A DNA stretch of 64,000 bases from Nitrospira_D sp035465795 (lineage in GTDB: Bacteria; Nitrospirota; Nitrospiria; Nitrospirales; Nitrospiraceae), in NCBI RefSeq assembly GCF_049546785.1, contig NZ_JBMWAN010000001.1:372001-436000 (forward strand), in the 5' to 3' direction. The notes under the pieces are model-generated. The model searched no databases. It saw nothing but the letters and a program-made list of their open reading frames with translations, and was not told the origin of the DNA. The stretch's first letter is position 1. Each line of letters opens with the position of its first letter. The position numbers and the translations under genes were made by a program. Shown piece by piece: positions 1 to 9,099 of this stretch.

Positions 1-3000
1 CACGAGCACGTCGGCGCGCCAGCTGCTCTTCATCGTGATATCACCGCCCGTCACCGGATCGCGGTAGTGCGACCCCTTCGGGCCGACAATGATCGAACCA
101 AACAGGCCGTTCCGTGGATTCTCCACCACGTTCCCCCAGTCTTGAATGAGGGCGGCCAGTTCCCCGTACTGCGGATGCGCGTAGTACGTGTAGGTTTTGC
201 TCTGGCCCGGTGCGACCGTCTGATCGCCTGGGTTGTTGCCGACATTGGCGCCGAACGAATCCTTCGGATCGAACGCCATCATATCGACGTGGAATCCGGC
301 CCGTTCCTTGGCCATCTCGTTCTTCAGGTTGATCTTGATGCAATCCCCGACGTTCACGTGCAGCGTCAGCGGGCTCGGCCGCAACTCGCCGGCCTTGACC
401 CGTCCACGATCCTCGTCGAGCACATACATCTTGCCCTGCTCGTTCCCGAAGACCATCTTCCGTTCGAGATCGACTTCCATCACACCCGGCGCACCCTCGT
501 GGTACCGGATGTTCTGGTCGATCGCCGACACGTTAAAGGACTTCACAGGCGCATCCGCCGGACAGACCGACGGCGCAGACTTCTGAATCTGCTCGCGGCC
601 GGGCAAGGGCTTCAGGTCCCCCTGCAGCTCATCGAAGACCCGGAAGATGCCCCAGCTGCCTTCCGCGAAATGCGAGGCACGGCCGCTATAGTAGAGATAG
701 TCGCCGGCCATCTGCTGCGGTCCGCCGGCGGCAGGAATCGCCGGATCGTACCGCTCGCCGATCACCAGGTGCACCGTGCTCCGGGGCATGGCCATGGTGC
801 CGTACCGTTCCATCGGGAACCAGTGGCCCGTGACATGCCAGGTATGCACTTCGTTGGCGGATCCGACCAGCGCCCGAACAAGAATCGGGTCACCGAGATA
901 GGACCGCAACAACGGGGTGCCCGGATCGCCGTGGATACCGGACACGAACAACTGCGAAGGATCCGGATTATTGGCCAGGCGTACGCTCAACGGTTCCACG
1001 CGCATGCTGTAGCCGCTTCCCGTCGTCGCCTCGCCGCCGTTCAGGAACGTCATCGCCGACTTGTTGATCCGCTCCGGGAACTGATGCGACGGCGGTCCGT
1101 CGACCGTGACCGCGCCCATTCTCGCCTGCGGATTGTCGGTCATGATCAACTCCGCCGACCGCGCATTGCTGTCCATGATGTGCATCATGACTTCACGGAA
1201 GCTGCCGCGGATATGGGCCGAGACCGGCTCCAGCGTGTGAATATCCGCGATGGGACCGCTGCGGATTTCTTTTCCAGTGACCGGATCGTGATAGGTCGAG
1301 CGCGGCGGCTCGGTGATGAACGCCGAGAACAGCCCGTGCCCCCAGGTATCGGTCCCGAACACGTGATCGTGCCAGTAGACCGTGCCCAGGTCCGCATCCA
1401 CGTACCAGCGTTCGCGGATGAACTCCACGCTCGCGATATCGTTCTTCTTGTGCGCGTATTTCAAGGGCGCATCGAAGGTGATGGTATTGCCCTTGATGTC
1501 CTTGATCCGCGCGACTTCGAAATACTTCGGATCGTCCATGCCCACACCGAGTTCCGTATTCACGTGGAACTTGGACGGATTCTTCACCGTGATGCTGCGC
1601 GCACCCGCTTTCGAGTCCACCGTCAGCACCGTGTTCCCCGGCAACGGCATGCCCTTGTCCGGTTGCGGATCTTCCAGCATGGTGAAGGCCCGCAGCGACA
1701 TATCGTACGAGAATCCGATCGTCGGACCGTCCGACGCGCTCGTATCGAATTGGAAGAAGTGCGGGTGGAGATTGATCTTGTTCGCCCATCCCGTCCGCGC
1801 ATCGTCCGGGATTTCGTTTTTGAAGATCACATCGACGCAATCATGCACATTGCCGCGAATCACCAGCGGCACCTGCTTCTTGGGATTCTTGCGGACTTCG
1901 TCTTCCTCTTCGTGCAACACATAGATCATGCCGATCGGATCCACAATCGCGGCGGTTTTCGCCGTCGCCGGCTTGAGGGTAATCGGCAATGTGATCGAAT
2001 GGATCGTAAAGTACTTGCGTGGAGCATTCTCGGGACAGAGGCTCCAGGGCCCCTGGGCTCCAGGCACGGGCGGCTCTGTGCCTCTCGTGCCATCTTCCCG
2101 GACCCGGAACGGCTCCAACCAGGGCGCGCCGCCATGATTGGGCGCAAACGGAGGCCGCTTCCCGAGATGCGGACGCAGCCAGGGGAATGCCAGCTTGCCC
2201 GTCTGCGGGTCGAAGGTGATCGCCGGCCGTTCATTCGGCGTCGGCGACACGTAGTCCGCCCACTTGTGGGGTGTCTCCGGCTCGTTGAGCGCGCGCACGC
2301 CGTCCCACTTCCAGTTCACGACGGTTGCATCGTGCGCCTGGGCCTGCTTGACTTGATCCTCGGTCTTGCCGGGCAAGCCTTGCGGAGGCAGCATGTACTC
2401 GACCCAGTCCTTGATCGACACCTTCACCGGATTGGCCTTCCAATCCGTTTTGTCCTTGGTGATCTCATACTTCTTCCCGCCGTACCAATCGACCGTGGTG
2501 CCGACCAGCTTGTCCGACGAGACCGCAAGCTTGATCTTCCCCTTGCGATCCGGTAGTTCGACCAGCGGCTTCATCACATCGGTCTGGAAGCCAGGCGATT
2601 GCAGCGTGTTGTACACGCGCCAGAACCCCCACATGCCCGTCACATAGTGCTGCGGAATGTGGCAGTGGAACACGAACTCACCGGCCAAGGCCTGCAATCC
2701 GCCCGAGCCGCCTTCGATGACTTCATCGTAGATCTCGGACGGACCGATCGATTGCACGTCCAGCCGATCCGAGGTATCGCTGATCGGCGGGAACTTCACC
2801 GGACCGCTCTTGGAGAGCGTCGGATCCAGCTTGCTCGTGCCGGGCTGTCTGGCCCAGCGGATCGAGCCGCCGTGCAGATGGTGCGAGTGCACAATCTCGG
2901 ATCCGCCGACCATGCGGAACTTGGCCGGATCGCCGAGATAGGAGCGAGGAATCGTGGTCGCCGGGTCGCCGAACGTATAGGACCCATAGCCCTGCGATTC

Positions 3001-4101
3001 ATCGGCGAACCCGACCAGATGCGCCTGTATTTCCAACCGTTCGCCGTGCGGTTCGCTGCGATAGTTGAGCAGGCGCGCCGCCGGCCGATAGGTGTCGGTG
3101 TGGGCATCGCGCTGCGGCAGCATGTCGCCCTTCCGGTCTAACAACCGGAATGTCTCGTCTCCCGCCTCATGATAAAAAATGACAAATTCGCGGAAGTCCG
3201 AGCCGTTCGCCAGATCGATCATGGCTTCCCAGCCGCTCTTCATCTCTTCGCCCGTAAACGGGCTCAGGAACCGGGACCCGCGCGGCTCGACCACGAGAGA
3301 ACCCAGCAAGCCGAGCGAGTACTGATCTCTCGTCGCATGGCTATGAAAAGCGTGACCGCCTTCCTGCGTATCGATGGGGATATACCATTCATACTCGCCG
3401 GACTTTCCGGACGCCACCAGGGCGTCGGGATTGTTGGCGGTCGCCGGCTTGCCCGTGCTCGCCACGAGCATCTGGGAGCCGTTGATGATCATGTTCGTCG
3501 GTTCGTTCTCGATTTGATTCCGCAGCGTGATCCGCAGGCAGTCGCCCTGGTTCGCGCGAATGACCAGCGGCTGAATCAAATCACCCTGCAACCCGTTCGA
3601 AATGGCGCCGCCGGCAAACGTCGGATCTTCGCTGTCCCGGGCGGCCTTGTTCTTCGCTTCCTCTTCGCGCACCCCGGCCACGTTTTCGGTCAACGCATAC
3701 ATGAAGCCGGGATAAAAATCACCGAACCGGTTGACAGTGATTTCCACGTTCATCGCCGTGACATCGTAGGCGCGCACCGGTGCCTGCGCCGGACAGCGCG
3801 CACCCTGCGAGACCTGCACCTTGTCCGGATCGTCCGCGACCAGCAACACGCCCTGCTGCATGGCATGGGCGCTCGCCCCCCGGAACGGACCTTTGGTTTG
3901 CACCTCGCGCTCGATCTGCTCGATCGCCTTCGACATCTTGTCTTGCAGCACGGGACCAGCCGGCTGATGCACCGCCGCCCCATCCCCCGCGGCATGCCTG
4001 TCATGGGACACCGCCGCCCCGGCCGCCACCGCCCCGGCTAATCCGAGGCAGGTCGTCAGGCCTAGCACACCTGCTCGAACCCACTTGCTTGAAGAACCCA
4101 T
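1..4101 (-). CDS. Very large multicopper oxidase, MnxG-like (3' end outside the window)
   Basis: Exported multicopper oxidase built from repeated cupredoxin domains; 1367 codons are visible and the frame is still open at base 1. The start at 4101 follows a strong AAGGAGGAGG ribosome site and gives an N-terminal signal segment rich in Leu, Gly and Ala. Copper-ligand motifs are seen in two sets: HAFHSH (250-255), HSHHLH (405-410) and HCH with H485 and M490 (479-490, the type-1 motif); then HPH (779-781), HDH (911-913) and HTWHVTGH (1086-1093). The trinuclear-type HxH pairs in the second half come after the classic HCHxxxH motif, so the motif order is permuted compared with laccases, as in the manganese oxidase family MnxG. 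Substrate is not shown by sequence: Mn(II), Fe(II) or another reductant are all possible. It is transcribed away from the FGE-fold gene at 4615. Confidence 0.85.
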   Translation of the reverse strand, partial: MGSSSKWVRAGVLGLTTCLGLAGAVAAGAAVSHDRHAAGDGAAVHQPAGPVLQDKMSKAIEQIEREVQTKGPFRGASAHAMQQGVLLVADDPDKVQVSQGARCPAQAPVRAYDVTAMNVEITVNRFGDFYPGFMYALTENVAGVREEEAKNKAARDSEDPTFAGGAISNGLQGDLIQPLVIRANQGDCLRITLRNQIENEPTNMIINGSQMLVASTGKPATANNPDALVASGKSGEYEWYIPIDTQEGGHAFHSHATRDQYSLGLLGSLVVEPRGSRFLSPFTGEEMKSGWEAMIDLANGSDFREFVIFYHEAGDETFRLLDRKGDMLPQRDAHTDTYRPAARLLNYRSEPHGERLEIQAHLVGFADESQGYGSYTFGDPATTIPRSYLGDPAKFRMVGGSEIVHSHHLHGGSIRWARQPGTSKLDPTLSKSGPVKFPPISDTSDRLDVQSIGPSEIYDEVIEGGSGGLQALAGEFVFHCHIPQHYVTGMWGFWRVYNTLQSPGFQTDVMKPLVELPDRKGKIKLAVSSDKLVGTTVDWYGGKKYEITKDKTDWKANPVKVSIKDWVEYMLPPQGLPGKTEDQVKQAQAHDATVVNWKWDGVRALNEPETPHKWADYVSPTPNERPAITFDPQTGKLAFPWLRPHLGKRPPFAPNHGGAPWLEPFRVREDGTRGTEPPVPGAQGPWSLCPENAPRKYFTIHSITLPITLKPATAKTAAIVDPIGMIYVLHEEEDEVRKNPKKQVPLVIRGNVHDCVDVIFKNEIPDDARTGWANKINLHPHFFQFDTSASDGPTIGFSYDMSLRAFTMLEDPQPDKGMPLPGNTVLTVDSKAGARSITVKNPSKFHVNTELGVGMDDPKYFEVARIKDIKGNTITFDAPLKYAHKKNDIASVEFIRERWYVDADLGTVYWHDHVFGTDTWGHGLFSAFITEPPRSTYHDPVTGKEIRSGPIADIHTLEPVSAHIRGSFREVMMHIMDSNARSAELIMTDNPQARMGAVTVDGPPSHQFPERINKSAMTFLNGGEATTGSGYSMRVEPLSVRLANNPDPSQLFVSGIHGDPGTPLLRSYLGDPILVRALVGSANEVHTWHVTGHWFPMERYGTMAMPRSTVHLVIGERYDPAIPAAGGPQQMAGDYLYYSGRASHFAEGSWGIFRVFDELQGDLKPLPGREQIQKSAPSVCPADAPVKSFNVSAIDQNIRYHEGAPGVMEVDLERKMVFGNEQGKMYVLDEDRGRVKAGELRPSPLTLHVNVGDCIKINLKNEMAKERAGFHVDMMAFDPKDSFGANVGNNPGDQTVAPGQSKTYTYYAHPQYGELAALIQDWGNVVENPRNGLFGSIIVGPKGSHYRDPVTGGDITMKSSWRADVLV

Positions 4102-4614
4102 ACGTTCGGCCTCCTCCTTACTGTCCGCACATGGTTCACGCACACCAACACTGCGCCCACTACATATGTTTAGGTCCGGTGAAGGCCAACTTTCATCGGA
4201 GGGATCGTCAGGAGGCCGGTCCTTCCTTTCCCGCTCCTCCACCAGACCAGTCTTCAACTCACACGAACCATCGAGTGCACATCTATACGTTGCGCAAGTC
4301 AGAGCAAATTGTGTTCCCTGCGCTCAATCAGGAACGTTTTTCTGTTTTCGTGGGAAATCGGGAAGATTCAAAGAACCCGGTGGAGCCACCAATGGGGCAG
4401 CGCTGTCCCATCAGAACAATCATCAGCGCATAACTGCTTGATGTTGGAGCAGTATCGAGTGACTACGAAGGCAGGCAGAATGGGGCGCTCACGCCCCTAA
4501 CGCCTAATCGCCGGGTCCGCGCTGTTCACAATCCCCGCCGGACTTCTCGATGAGCTTGTGCTGATGACGGCATCGCATTATAGTGGCGCCATCTTTTTCC
4601 GGAATGCGATCGCC
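4102..4614. other. Divergent intergenic region between the oxidase and the FGE-fold gene
   Basis: About 510 bases with no convincing gene; short frames here lack ribosome sites and family resemblance. It must hold the promoters of both divergent genes. A sigma-54-like element for the oxidase is listed separately at 4303-4318. A single TCCGCAC half-site lies at 4124-4130. Confidence 0.6.
4303..4318 (-). promoter_or_regulatory. Possible sigma-54 promoter of the multicopper oxidase
   Basis: Read on the minus strand the site is GGGAAC-N5-TTGCT, with the GG/GC dinucleotides at the required spacing and an exact -12 element; the -24 element differs from TGGCAC at two positions. It would give a leader of about 190 bases before the start at 4101. 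Three NtrC-type proteins are encoded nearby, which makes sigma-54 control reasonable, but one match of this quality can arise by chance. Confidence 0.35.
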
Positions 4615-5556
4615 ATGCAGCCCAGCCGCCGCGCCACCGAAGACATACGCCGACCTGCTGACTATCGACGCGTCATCGGCGGATTGCTCGGCGCATTACT
4701 CCTCAACGCCTCCGAGCTGTGCGCTGCCACGGCGGTGGCGACCGCTGCGCAGAGTCCTGATGAGGCCATCGCCGCATTCGCCGAGAGCGGACCGATGCTG
4801 CCCGTGGCAGAAGGCCTCTTCCTCATGGGGACCGTCCGTACCGGCCACGATTCGTTCAGCCTGACACTCCAATACGACGACACGGAGCAGCCCCAGCGCC
4901 GTATCTGGCTCGATCGTTATGAGATTGATCGGGACGAGGTGAGCCTGAGCGAGTACTTGCGGTGGCTGACACAGCAGCAACGACCGATCCCTGTCGAGAT
5001 ACGGACGCTGATTGAACATGTCACAACTGTCCATGCGCTGCGTCCGGACACCGTGGCCCGCTGGCCGGCGCTCTATGTGACGTGGGCGGAGGCGTTGGAT
5101 TTTTGCCGCGCGCAGGGGAAGCGGCTCCCGACTGAAGCTGAATGGGAAAAAGCCGCGCGAGGAGAACGGGCCAATTTGTTCCCGTGGGGACAGCGGCCTC
5201 CCACGCCCGCACTTGCCATCTTCGGGCAATCTCACGCACACGAGATTCCCCTCGTCGCGCCCGTGACCGGCGGAAAAGAGGGACGCAGTCCCTACGGCCT
5301 GCACCATATGGCTGGCAATGCCGCCGAGTGGGTCGCCGATTGGTTCGGCATCGACTATTACATGACCATGCCGGGGCGGAATCCGCCCGGGCCGGCCACC
5401 GGCCGTTACAAAGTCGTGCGGGGAGGATCCTGGAAGAGCACGCCCGCGCTCCTGCGAACGGCCACCAGAAGCGGCGCACCGCCGGACCGGCGCGCCTCGA
5501 CCATCGGCTTTCGCTGCGCGCGCTCCGTCACTTCCTCCGCTCTTCCGACACCATGA
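4615..5556 (+). CDS. Exported FGE-sulfatase (SUMF1) fold protein
   Basis: Secreted protein with a formylglycine-generating-enzyme-type domain of the wide SUMF1 family. Recognised from the run of family motifs: EGLFLMG near the start of the domain, LDRYEIDRDEVS, PALYVTWAEALDFC, GKRLPTEAEWEKAARG, MAGNAAEWVADW, KVVRGGSW and the terminal GFRC. The start at 4615 (Met-Gln-Pro) is chosen because it gives a basic region followed by a hydrophobic signal core (GGLLGALLL) and an Ala-rich cleavage region; 4564 is a possible alternative. Only the final Cys of the usual catalytic pair is evident, so true sulfatase activation is doubtful; many bacterial members are binding or assembly partners. It overlaps or abuts the next gene and is divergent from the multicopper oxidase. 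Confidence 0.8.
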   Translation: MQPSRRATEDIRRPADYRRVIGGLLGALLLNASELCAATAVATAAQSPDEAIAAFAESGPMLPVAEGLFLMGTVRTGHDSFSLTLQYDDTEQPQRRIWLDRYEIDRDEVSLSEYLRWLTQQQRPIPVEIRTLIEHVTTVHALRPDTVARWPALYVTWAEALDFCRAQGKRLPTEAEWEKAARGERANLFPWGQRPPTPALAIFGQSHAHEIPLVAPVTGGKEGRSPYGLHHMAGNAAEWVADWFGIDYYMTMPGRNPPGPATGRYKVVRGGSWKSTPALLRTATRSGAPPDRRASTIGFRCARSVTSSALPTP

Positions 5557-5564
5557 GGACCGCT

Positions 5565-6197
5565 ATGCATTGGATCTGTGCGCTGCTTGTCATCGGGCTC
5601 AGTTTTGGCACGACACTCCCTGCCATCTCCTCCGCCCCATCTGGCCAAGAACACCCCGTCTGGAAAGGCTACACCAACGCCCGCTTCGGCTTTTCCGTCC
5701 GCTATCCCGCGACGTGGAAATTGGGCAACCCGCTGCCGGGCGGGATCGGCATCACATTCCAGCCGCCGATCGACCAGAGCCTGGTCGCCTTCTCCGGCCA
5801 TATGAATCTCCTGGAGGGATCAAGCCAAGACAAACGGCAAACGCTCGGCGAATTTGCCACCGCCCATCGGCGGATCATCACCGACCTCTTCGAGAAACAG
5901 AAGGTCACGCTGACCTGGCAGAAGGAGCAGGACACGACGCTGGCCGGGTTTCCCGCCAAGCGCCTGGCCTTCACCTACCAGGATGAGCACCAGACCGCGA
6001 TGCTGGAAGTCCACCTGTTTTCTTTGGGACGCAATGAAGGACGCGGGGTGCGCATCAAGGTGCCGGTTGCGGCACAGGCAGACCTGCTGCCGACAATCAC
6101 GAAAATGCTGGAGATGTATCAGCCGGGACGAGACCAGAACGCGGTCAGCCCTCTGGCGCCGAAGCCCGACTCCCCAGGAGGCGCGCCGCGCTCATAA
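5565..6197 (+). CDS. Secreted PsbP-like protein
   Basis: About 210 residues with an N-terminal signal peptide (ICALLVIGLSFG followed by a small-residue cleavage region). The mature part opens with WKGYTNARFGFSVRYPATWK, the pattern seen in PsbP-like and DUF1795-type domains of bacterial exported proteins, and later has the strands AGFPAKRLAFTY and AMLEVHLFSLG typical of that fold. No catalytic motif is seen. The start at 5565 has a GAGGA ribosome site five bases upstream; 5553, which overlaps the preceding stop as ATGA, is an equally possible translationally coupled start. It forms a two-gene unit with the FGE-fold gene and probably acts in the periplasm. Function unknown. Confidence 0.7.
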   Translation: MHWICALLVIGLSFGTTLPAISSAPSGQEHPVWKGYTNARFGFSVRYPATWKLGNPLPGGIGITFQPPIDQSLVAFSGHMNLLEGSSQDKRQTLGEFATAHRRIITDLFEKQKVTLTWQKEQDTTLAGFPAKRLAFTYQDEHQTAMLEVHLFSLGRNEGRGVRIKVPVAAQADLLPTITKMLEMYQPGRDQNAVSPLAPKPDSPGGAPRS

Positions 6198-6247
6198 CCT
6201 GAGCCAGCGGCGAGATCCCGTCGGTCTGCCATGAATCCAGGGCGTGA

Positions 6248-7441
6248 TCACGCCCGCAGCCGGTCCGGCAGGTGGATGAGATCGATGGGAGCTCTTTCCG
6301 CAAGCATCGCCGCCAGCTCGACGACCTGCCGGAGTTCACGGACATTACCGGGCCAGGCATAGCGGCGAAGACGCCTGTATGTCCGGGGCATGATATCCGG
6401 ACGAACAGGCGGTAGGCCGTAGGTACGGGCGAGGAAGGCTGCAAGAAACCATTCCGCCAGGGCGTCGATATCCTCGACACGCTCGCGCAGCGGCCGAAGC
6501 GCCAGCGGAACGACGCTGAGAGAGGAGTATAAATCTTCGCGGAACTCGCCTCTTGCGCAGAGGCGCTGCACATCCTGGGTCGAGCCGGCCAGCATGCGCA
6601 CATCGACATCGAAAGACTGCGTTCCCCCGGCCCGTCTGCCGCGCCGTTCTTTCATCGTCCGCGCGATTTTCGCCTGCAACCGTGGGCTGAGGGCGTTGAC
6701 CTCCCTCAGGAACAGCGTCCCGCCCTGCACCGATTCCAGCAGGCTAGGCTGCGAGCCGGCAGACGGCTCGGTGCCGAACAACTGTATATCCATCGCCGCC
6801 TCGTCGCAGCCCAGGCAGTCCACCGGCACGAACGGCTTCGACCGCCGTGCACTTCCCGCATGGATCATGCGCGCTACATATTCTTTGCCTGTCCCGATTT
6901 CACCGGAAATCAGAACCGCGGCTTCCGTACCTCTCACCCGCTCGATCACCTCCCGCACCGCCTGAGTGGCCGCGCTGTGCCCGATCAGGCCCCCTTCGTA
7001 TGAGCTGCGGACGAGCAGGGCGAGGCCCTTGGTCGGAGGGATCGCAGACTCTTCCCCCTCTCTCGAATCACCGGTGGACTCCCCCAGGGCGCGCTGAACC
7101 ACGGTTCGAAGCTCTTGCCCCGTAAACGGCTTGGCGAGATAATCGAACGCGCCGTGCCGCATCGATGCCACCGCGGTTTGAATGGACGCATACGCAGTCA
7201 CCAGCACGACCCTAATGCCGGGATCGATGCGTTTGGCGGCCTTCAACAATTCGATACCGTCAAGGCCCGGCATCCGGAGATCGGTGAGCAGCACCTGGGG
7301 GCGTTCGCGCTGAATGGCCGCGAGAGCCCGGTGCGAATCGGCTTCGCCGACACACTCGTATCGGTGCCGACGCAACATTCTGCGGCAATTCTCAATCGCG
7401 TCAGGCTCATCGTCCACAATTAAGATTTTATCCGTTACCAT
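6248..7441 (-). CDS. NtrC-like response regulator with a degenerate AAA+ domain and no DNA-binding domain
   Basis: 397 residues: receiver domain with acidic pocket, phospho-acceptor D54 and the Lys of AKPF, then a sigma-54-activator-type AAA+ domain. Walker A is kept (GEIGTGKE, 180-187). The GAFTGA loop that contacts sigma-54 is absent: the segment reads FGTEPSAGSQPS. Walker B reads LFLREVN, with Arg where the catalytic Asp should be. The protein ends at PDRLRA, without the C-terminal Fis-type helix-turn-helix. From family knowledge it cannot be a normal sigma-54 activator; it may modulate the neighbouring one by mixed oligomers or phosphate sharing. The Met at 7441 is chosen because the receiver starts right there; upstream codons read through a G-rich leader. 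It is the last gene after the kinase (9078) and intact regulator (7684). Confidence 0.85.
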   Translation of the reverse strand: MVTDKILIVDDEPDAIENCRRMLRRHRYECVGEADSHRALAAIQRERPQVLLTDLRMPGLDGIELLKAAKRIDPGIRVVLVTAYASIQTAVASMRHGAFDYLAKPFTGQELRTVVQRALGESTGDSREGEESAIPPTKGLALLVRSSYEGGLIGHSAATQAVREVIERVRGTEAAVLISGEIGTGKEYVARMIHAGSARRSKPFVPVDCLGCDEAAMDIQLFGTEPSAGSQPSLLESVQGGTLFLREVNALSPRLQAKIARTMKERRGRRAGGTQSFDVDVRMLAGSTQDVQRLCARGEFREDLYSSLSVVPLALRPLRERVEDIDALAEWFLAAFLARTYGLPPVRPDIMPRTYRRLRRYAWPGNVRELRQVVELAAMLAERAPIDLIHLPDRLRA

Positions 7442-7444
7442 CTT

Positions 7445-7454
7445 CCCCCCCCCC
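7445..7454. repeat. Run of ten C (G on the coding strand) in the leader of the degenerate regulator
   Basis: On the coding (minus) strand a G10 tract lies three bases before the start codon at 7441, preceded by GAGAGGAGC. The tract itself, or the GAGGAG just upstream, must act as ribosome site, so a change in tract length would alter the spacing. Confidence 0.9.
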
Positions 7455-7683
7455 GCTCCTCTCATTCGCCACAGGCAGACCCCGCCGCGTAGGGATGCTC
7501 GTTCACCGCGCAAAGCCACGATAGCCTCAGGGCCCGTTCAAGCCGGCAATGTGAAGCAATTGCGATGCCGCAGAAAAGAAGGAGGTTTTTTGAGGGCTGA
7601 CGGGGAAGACGGGACTGTGGCGCCCCATGCAGTACAACCACGCCCGAAACTTTTCAACCGTAAGAACCTGAGCGGGGTTCCCG

Positions 7684-9099
7684 CTAACTCGGTCCGCGAA
7701 GACCGTGACGCTTGACCATGCGCTCGATCGTCTTCCGGTCCACGCCGGCTTCTTGCGCCGCATTGCTCATGTGCCAACCATGGCGTTTCAGTAACTCCAG
7801 CAGAAAATTCCGCTCAAACGAGCGGACGACTTCCTGCTTGGCCTGCTTGTAGGAGGCCGATTCCTCGGCGTTGGATTCATCCGCTCGGGCCGCACGAATC
7901 CGCTCGGGGAGATGTTCGACCCGGATCATGGGGCCATCGGCCAGAGCCGCCACCCGTTCGATCACATTCTGTAGCTCCCGGACATTGCCGGGCCACGCAT
8001 GCGCCTTCAAACAGGCCAAGGCGGCAGGCTCGAACGAGGGGACGGCATCGGCCCCGGCGCTTCTCCGCCCCTTGAACCGTGTCAGAAATTCCTGCGCCAA
8101 CACCTGCACATCCCCCTCACGGTCCCGAAGCGGCGGCAGCACGATGGGAATCACGTTGAGGCGATAGTACAAGTCCTCCCGAAACTCGCCTTTTCGGCAG
8201 GCCTCCTCCAATTCACGATTGGAGGCCGCAATCACCCGGACATCAATATCAGCGTAGCGCGTGCCTCCCACCCGGCGGACATGCCGTTCCTGCAGCACCC
8301 GCAGGAGCCGCGACTGCAGCGTCTGGCTCATCCCGCTGACTTCGTCCAGGAAGACCGTGCCGCGATGGGCCACTTCAAACAGCCCGGCCTTGGCCGCATG
8401 CGCACCGGTGAAGGCACCCTTCTCGTGTCCGAACAACTCGGACTCCAGCAGCGAATCGGGCATGGCGACACAATCGAGCGGCATAAACGGCTGGCCGGCC
8501 CGTTCACTTTCATCATGAATGGCGCGGGCCACCAACTCCTTGCCGGTTCCGCTTTCGCCGTAGATCAAAATGTTCGCATCTGTCCGTGCGACTTTTCTGA
8601 TAAGCCCCTTCACGTCATGGATGGCCTGGCTCCTCCCAAGAATGAGCTCGATGGCAGTCTTCCTGCCGCTGTCGGAACGCACCGCCGGTCCATCGAGACC
8701 GGCCCAGGAGGGGGCGCCGTGGCTCGTCTGACCCGCTTGTTCAAACGCCCGCTTGGCGACGTCCTCCAGATCCTTACTGGTGTAGGGCTTCAGCACGTAA
8801 TCCAGCGCTCCATGTTGCATGGAGGCGACGGCCGTCTGAACGGTCGCATAGGCGGTCAGCAAGACGACATTGATCTTGGGATCCACCCGCTTCGCCTCGA
8901 CCAAGACGCCGATCCCGTCGAGGCCGGGCATACGCAGATCCGTCAAGACCAGATCGGGACGCTCCTGCCGTATCCGTTGCACAGCGTGAAGGGGATCGTG
9001 TTCCGTCAGACAGTCATACCCCAATCGGCTCAAGATGCGGCGGCAATTGTCCAGCGCATCCACTTCATCGTCAACAATCAGTATCTTGCCTGCTCCCAT
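7684..9099 (-). CDS. Sigma-54-dependent response regulator (NtrC/AtoC type)
   Basis: 471 residues with the complete three-domain plan: receiver (DD at 10-11, phospho-acceptor D54, Lys of LKPY), AAA+ domain with Walker A GESGTGKE, intact ESELFGHEKGAFTGA loop, Walker B TVFLDEVS, and the arginine-finger region GEFREDLYYRLNVIP, then a C-terminal Fis-type helix-turn-helix (AAQEAGVDRKTIERMVKRHG). It activates sigma-54 RNA polymerase from upstream enhancer sites. The start at 9099 follows CAGGAGGCCGG and overlaps the 3' end of the kinase gene by 22 bases, so the pair is translationally coupled. Good candidate to act on the sigma-54 promoters at 20950-28086. Confidence 0.93.
   Translation of the reverse strand: MGAGKILIVDDEVDALDNCRRILSRLGYDCLTEHDPLHAVQRIRQERPDLVLTDLRMPGLDGIGVLVEAKRVDPKINVVLLTAYATVQTAVASMQHGALDYVLKPYTSKDLEDVAKRAFEQAGQTSHGAPSWAGLDGPAVRSDSGRKTAIELILGRSQAIHDVKGLIRKVARTDANILIYGESGTGKELVARAIHDESERAGQPFMPLDCVAMPDSLLESELFGHEKGAFTGAHAAKAGLFEVAHRGTVFLDEVSGMSQTLQSRLLRVLQERHVRRVGGTRYADIDVRVIAASNRELEEACRKGEFREDLYYRLNVIPIVLPPLRDREGDVQVLAQEFLTRFKGRRSAGADAVPSFEPAALACLKAHAWPGNVRELQNVIERVAALADGPMIRVEHLPERIRAARADESNAEESASYKQAKQEVVRSFERNFLLELLKRHGWHMSNAAQEAGVDRKTIERMVKRHGLRGPS

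Noticed and set aside
67..2556. Plus-strand open frame of 829 codons
   Set aside because: It lies opposite the multicopper oxidase; its translation is rich in Arg and His with no family pattern, as expected for the complement of a GC-rich gene. The minus-strand frame is open over 4.1 kb and carries clear copper motifs.
4615..5556. True formylglycine-generating enzyme for a sulfatase
   Set aside because: No sulfatase is encoded nearby and only one of the two active-site cysteines is evident, so only the fold is claimed.
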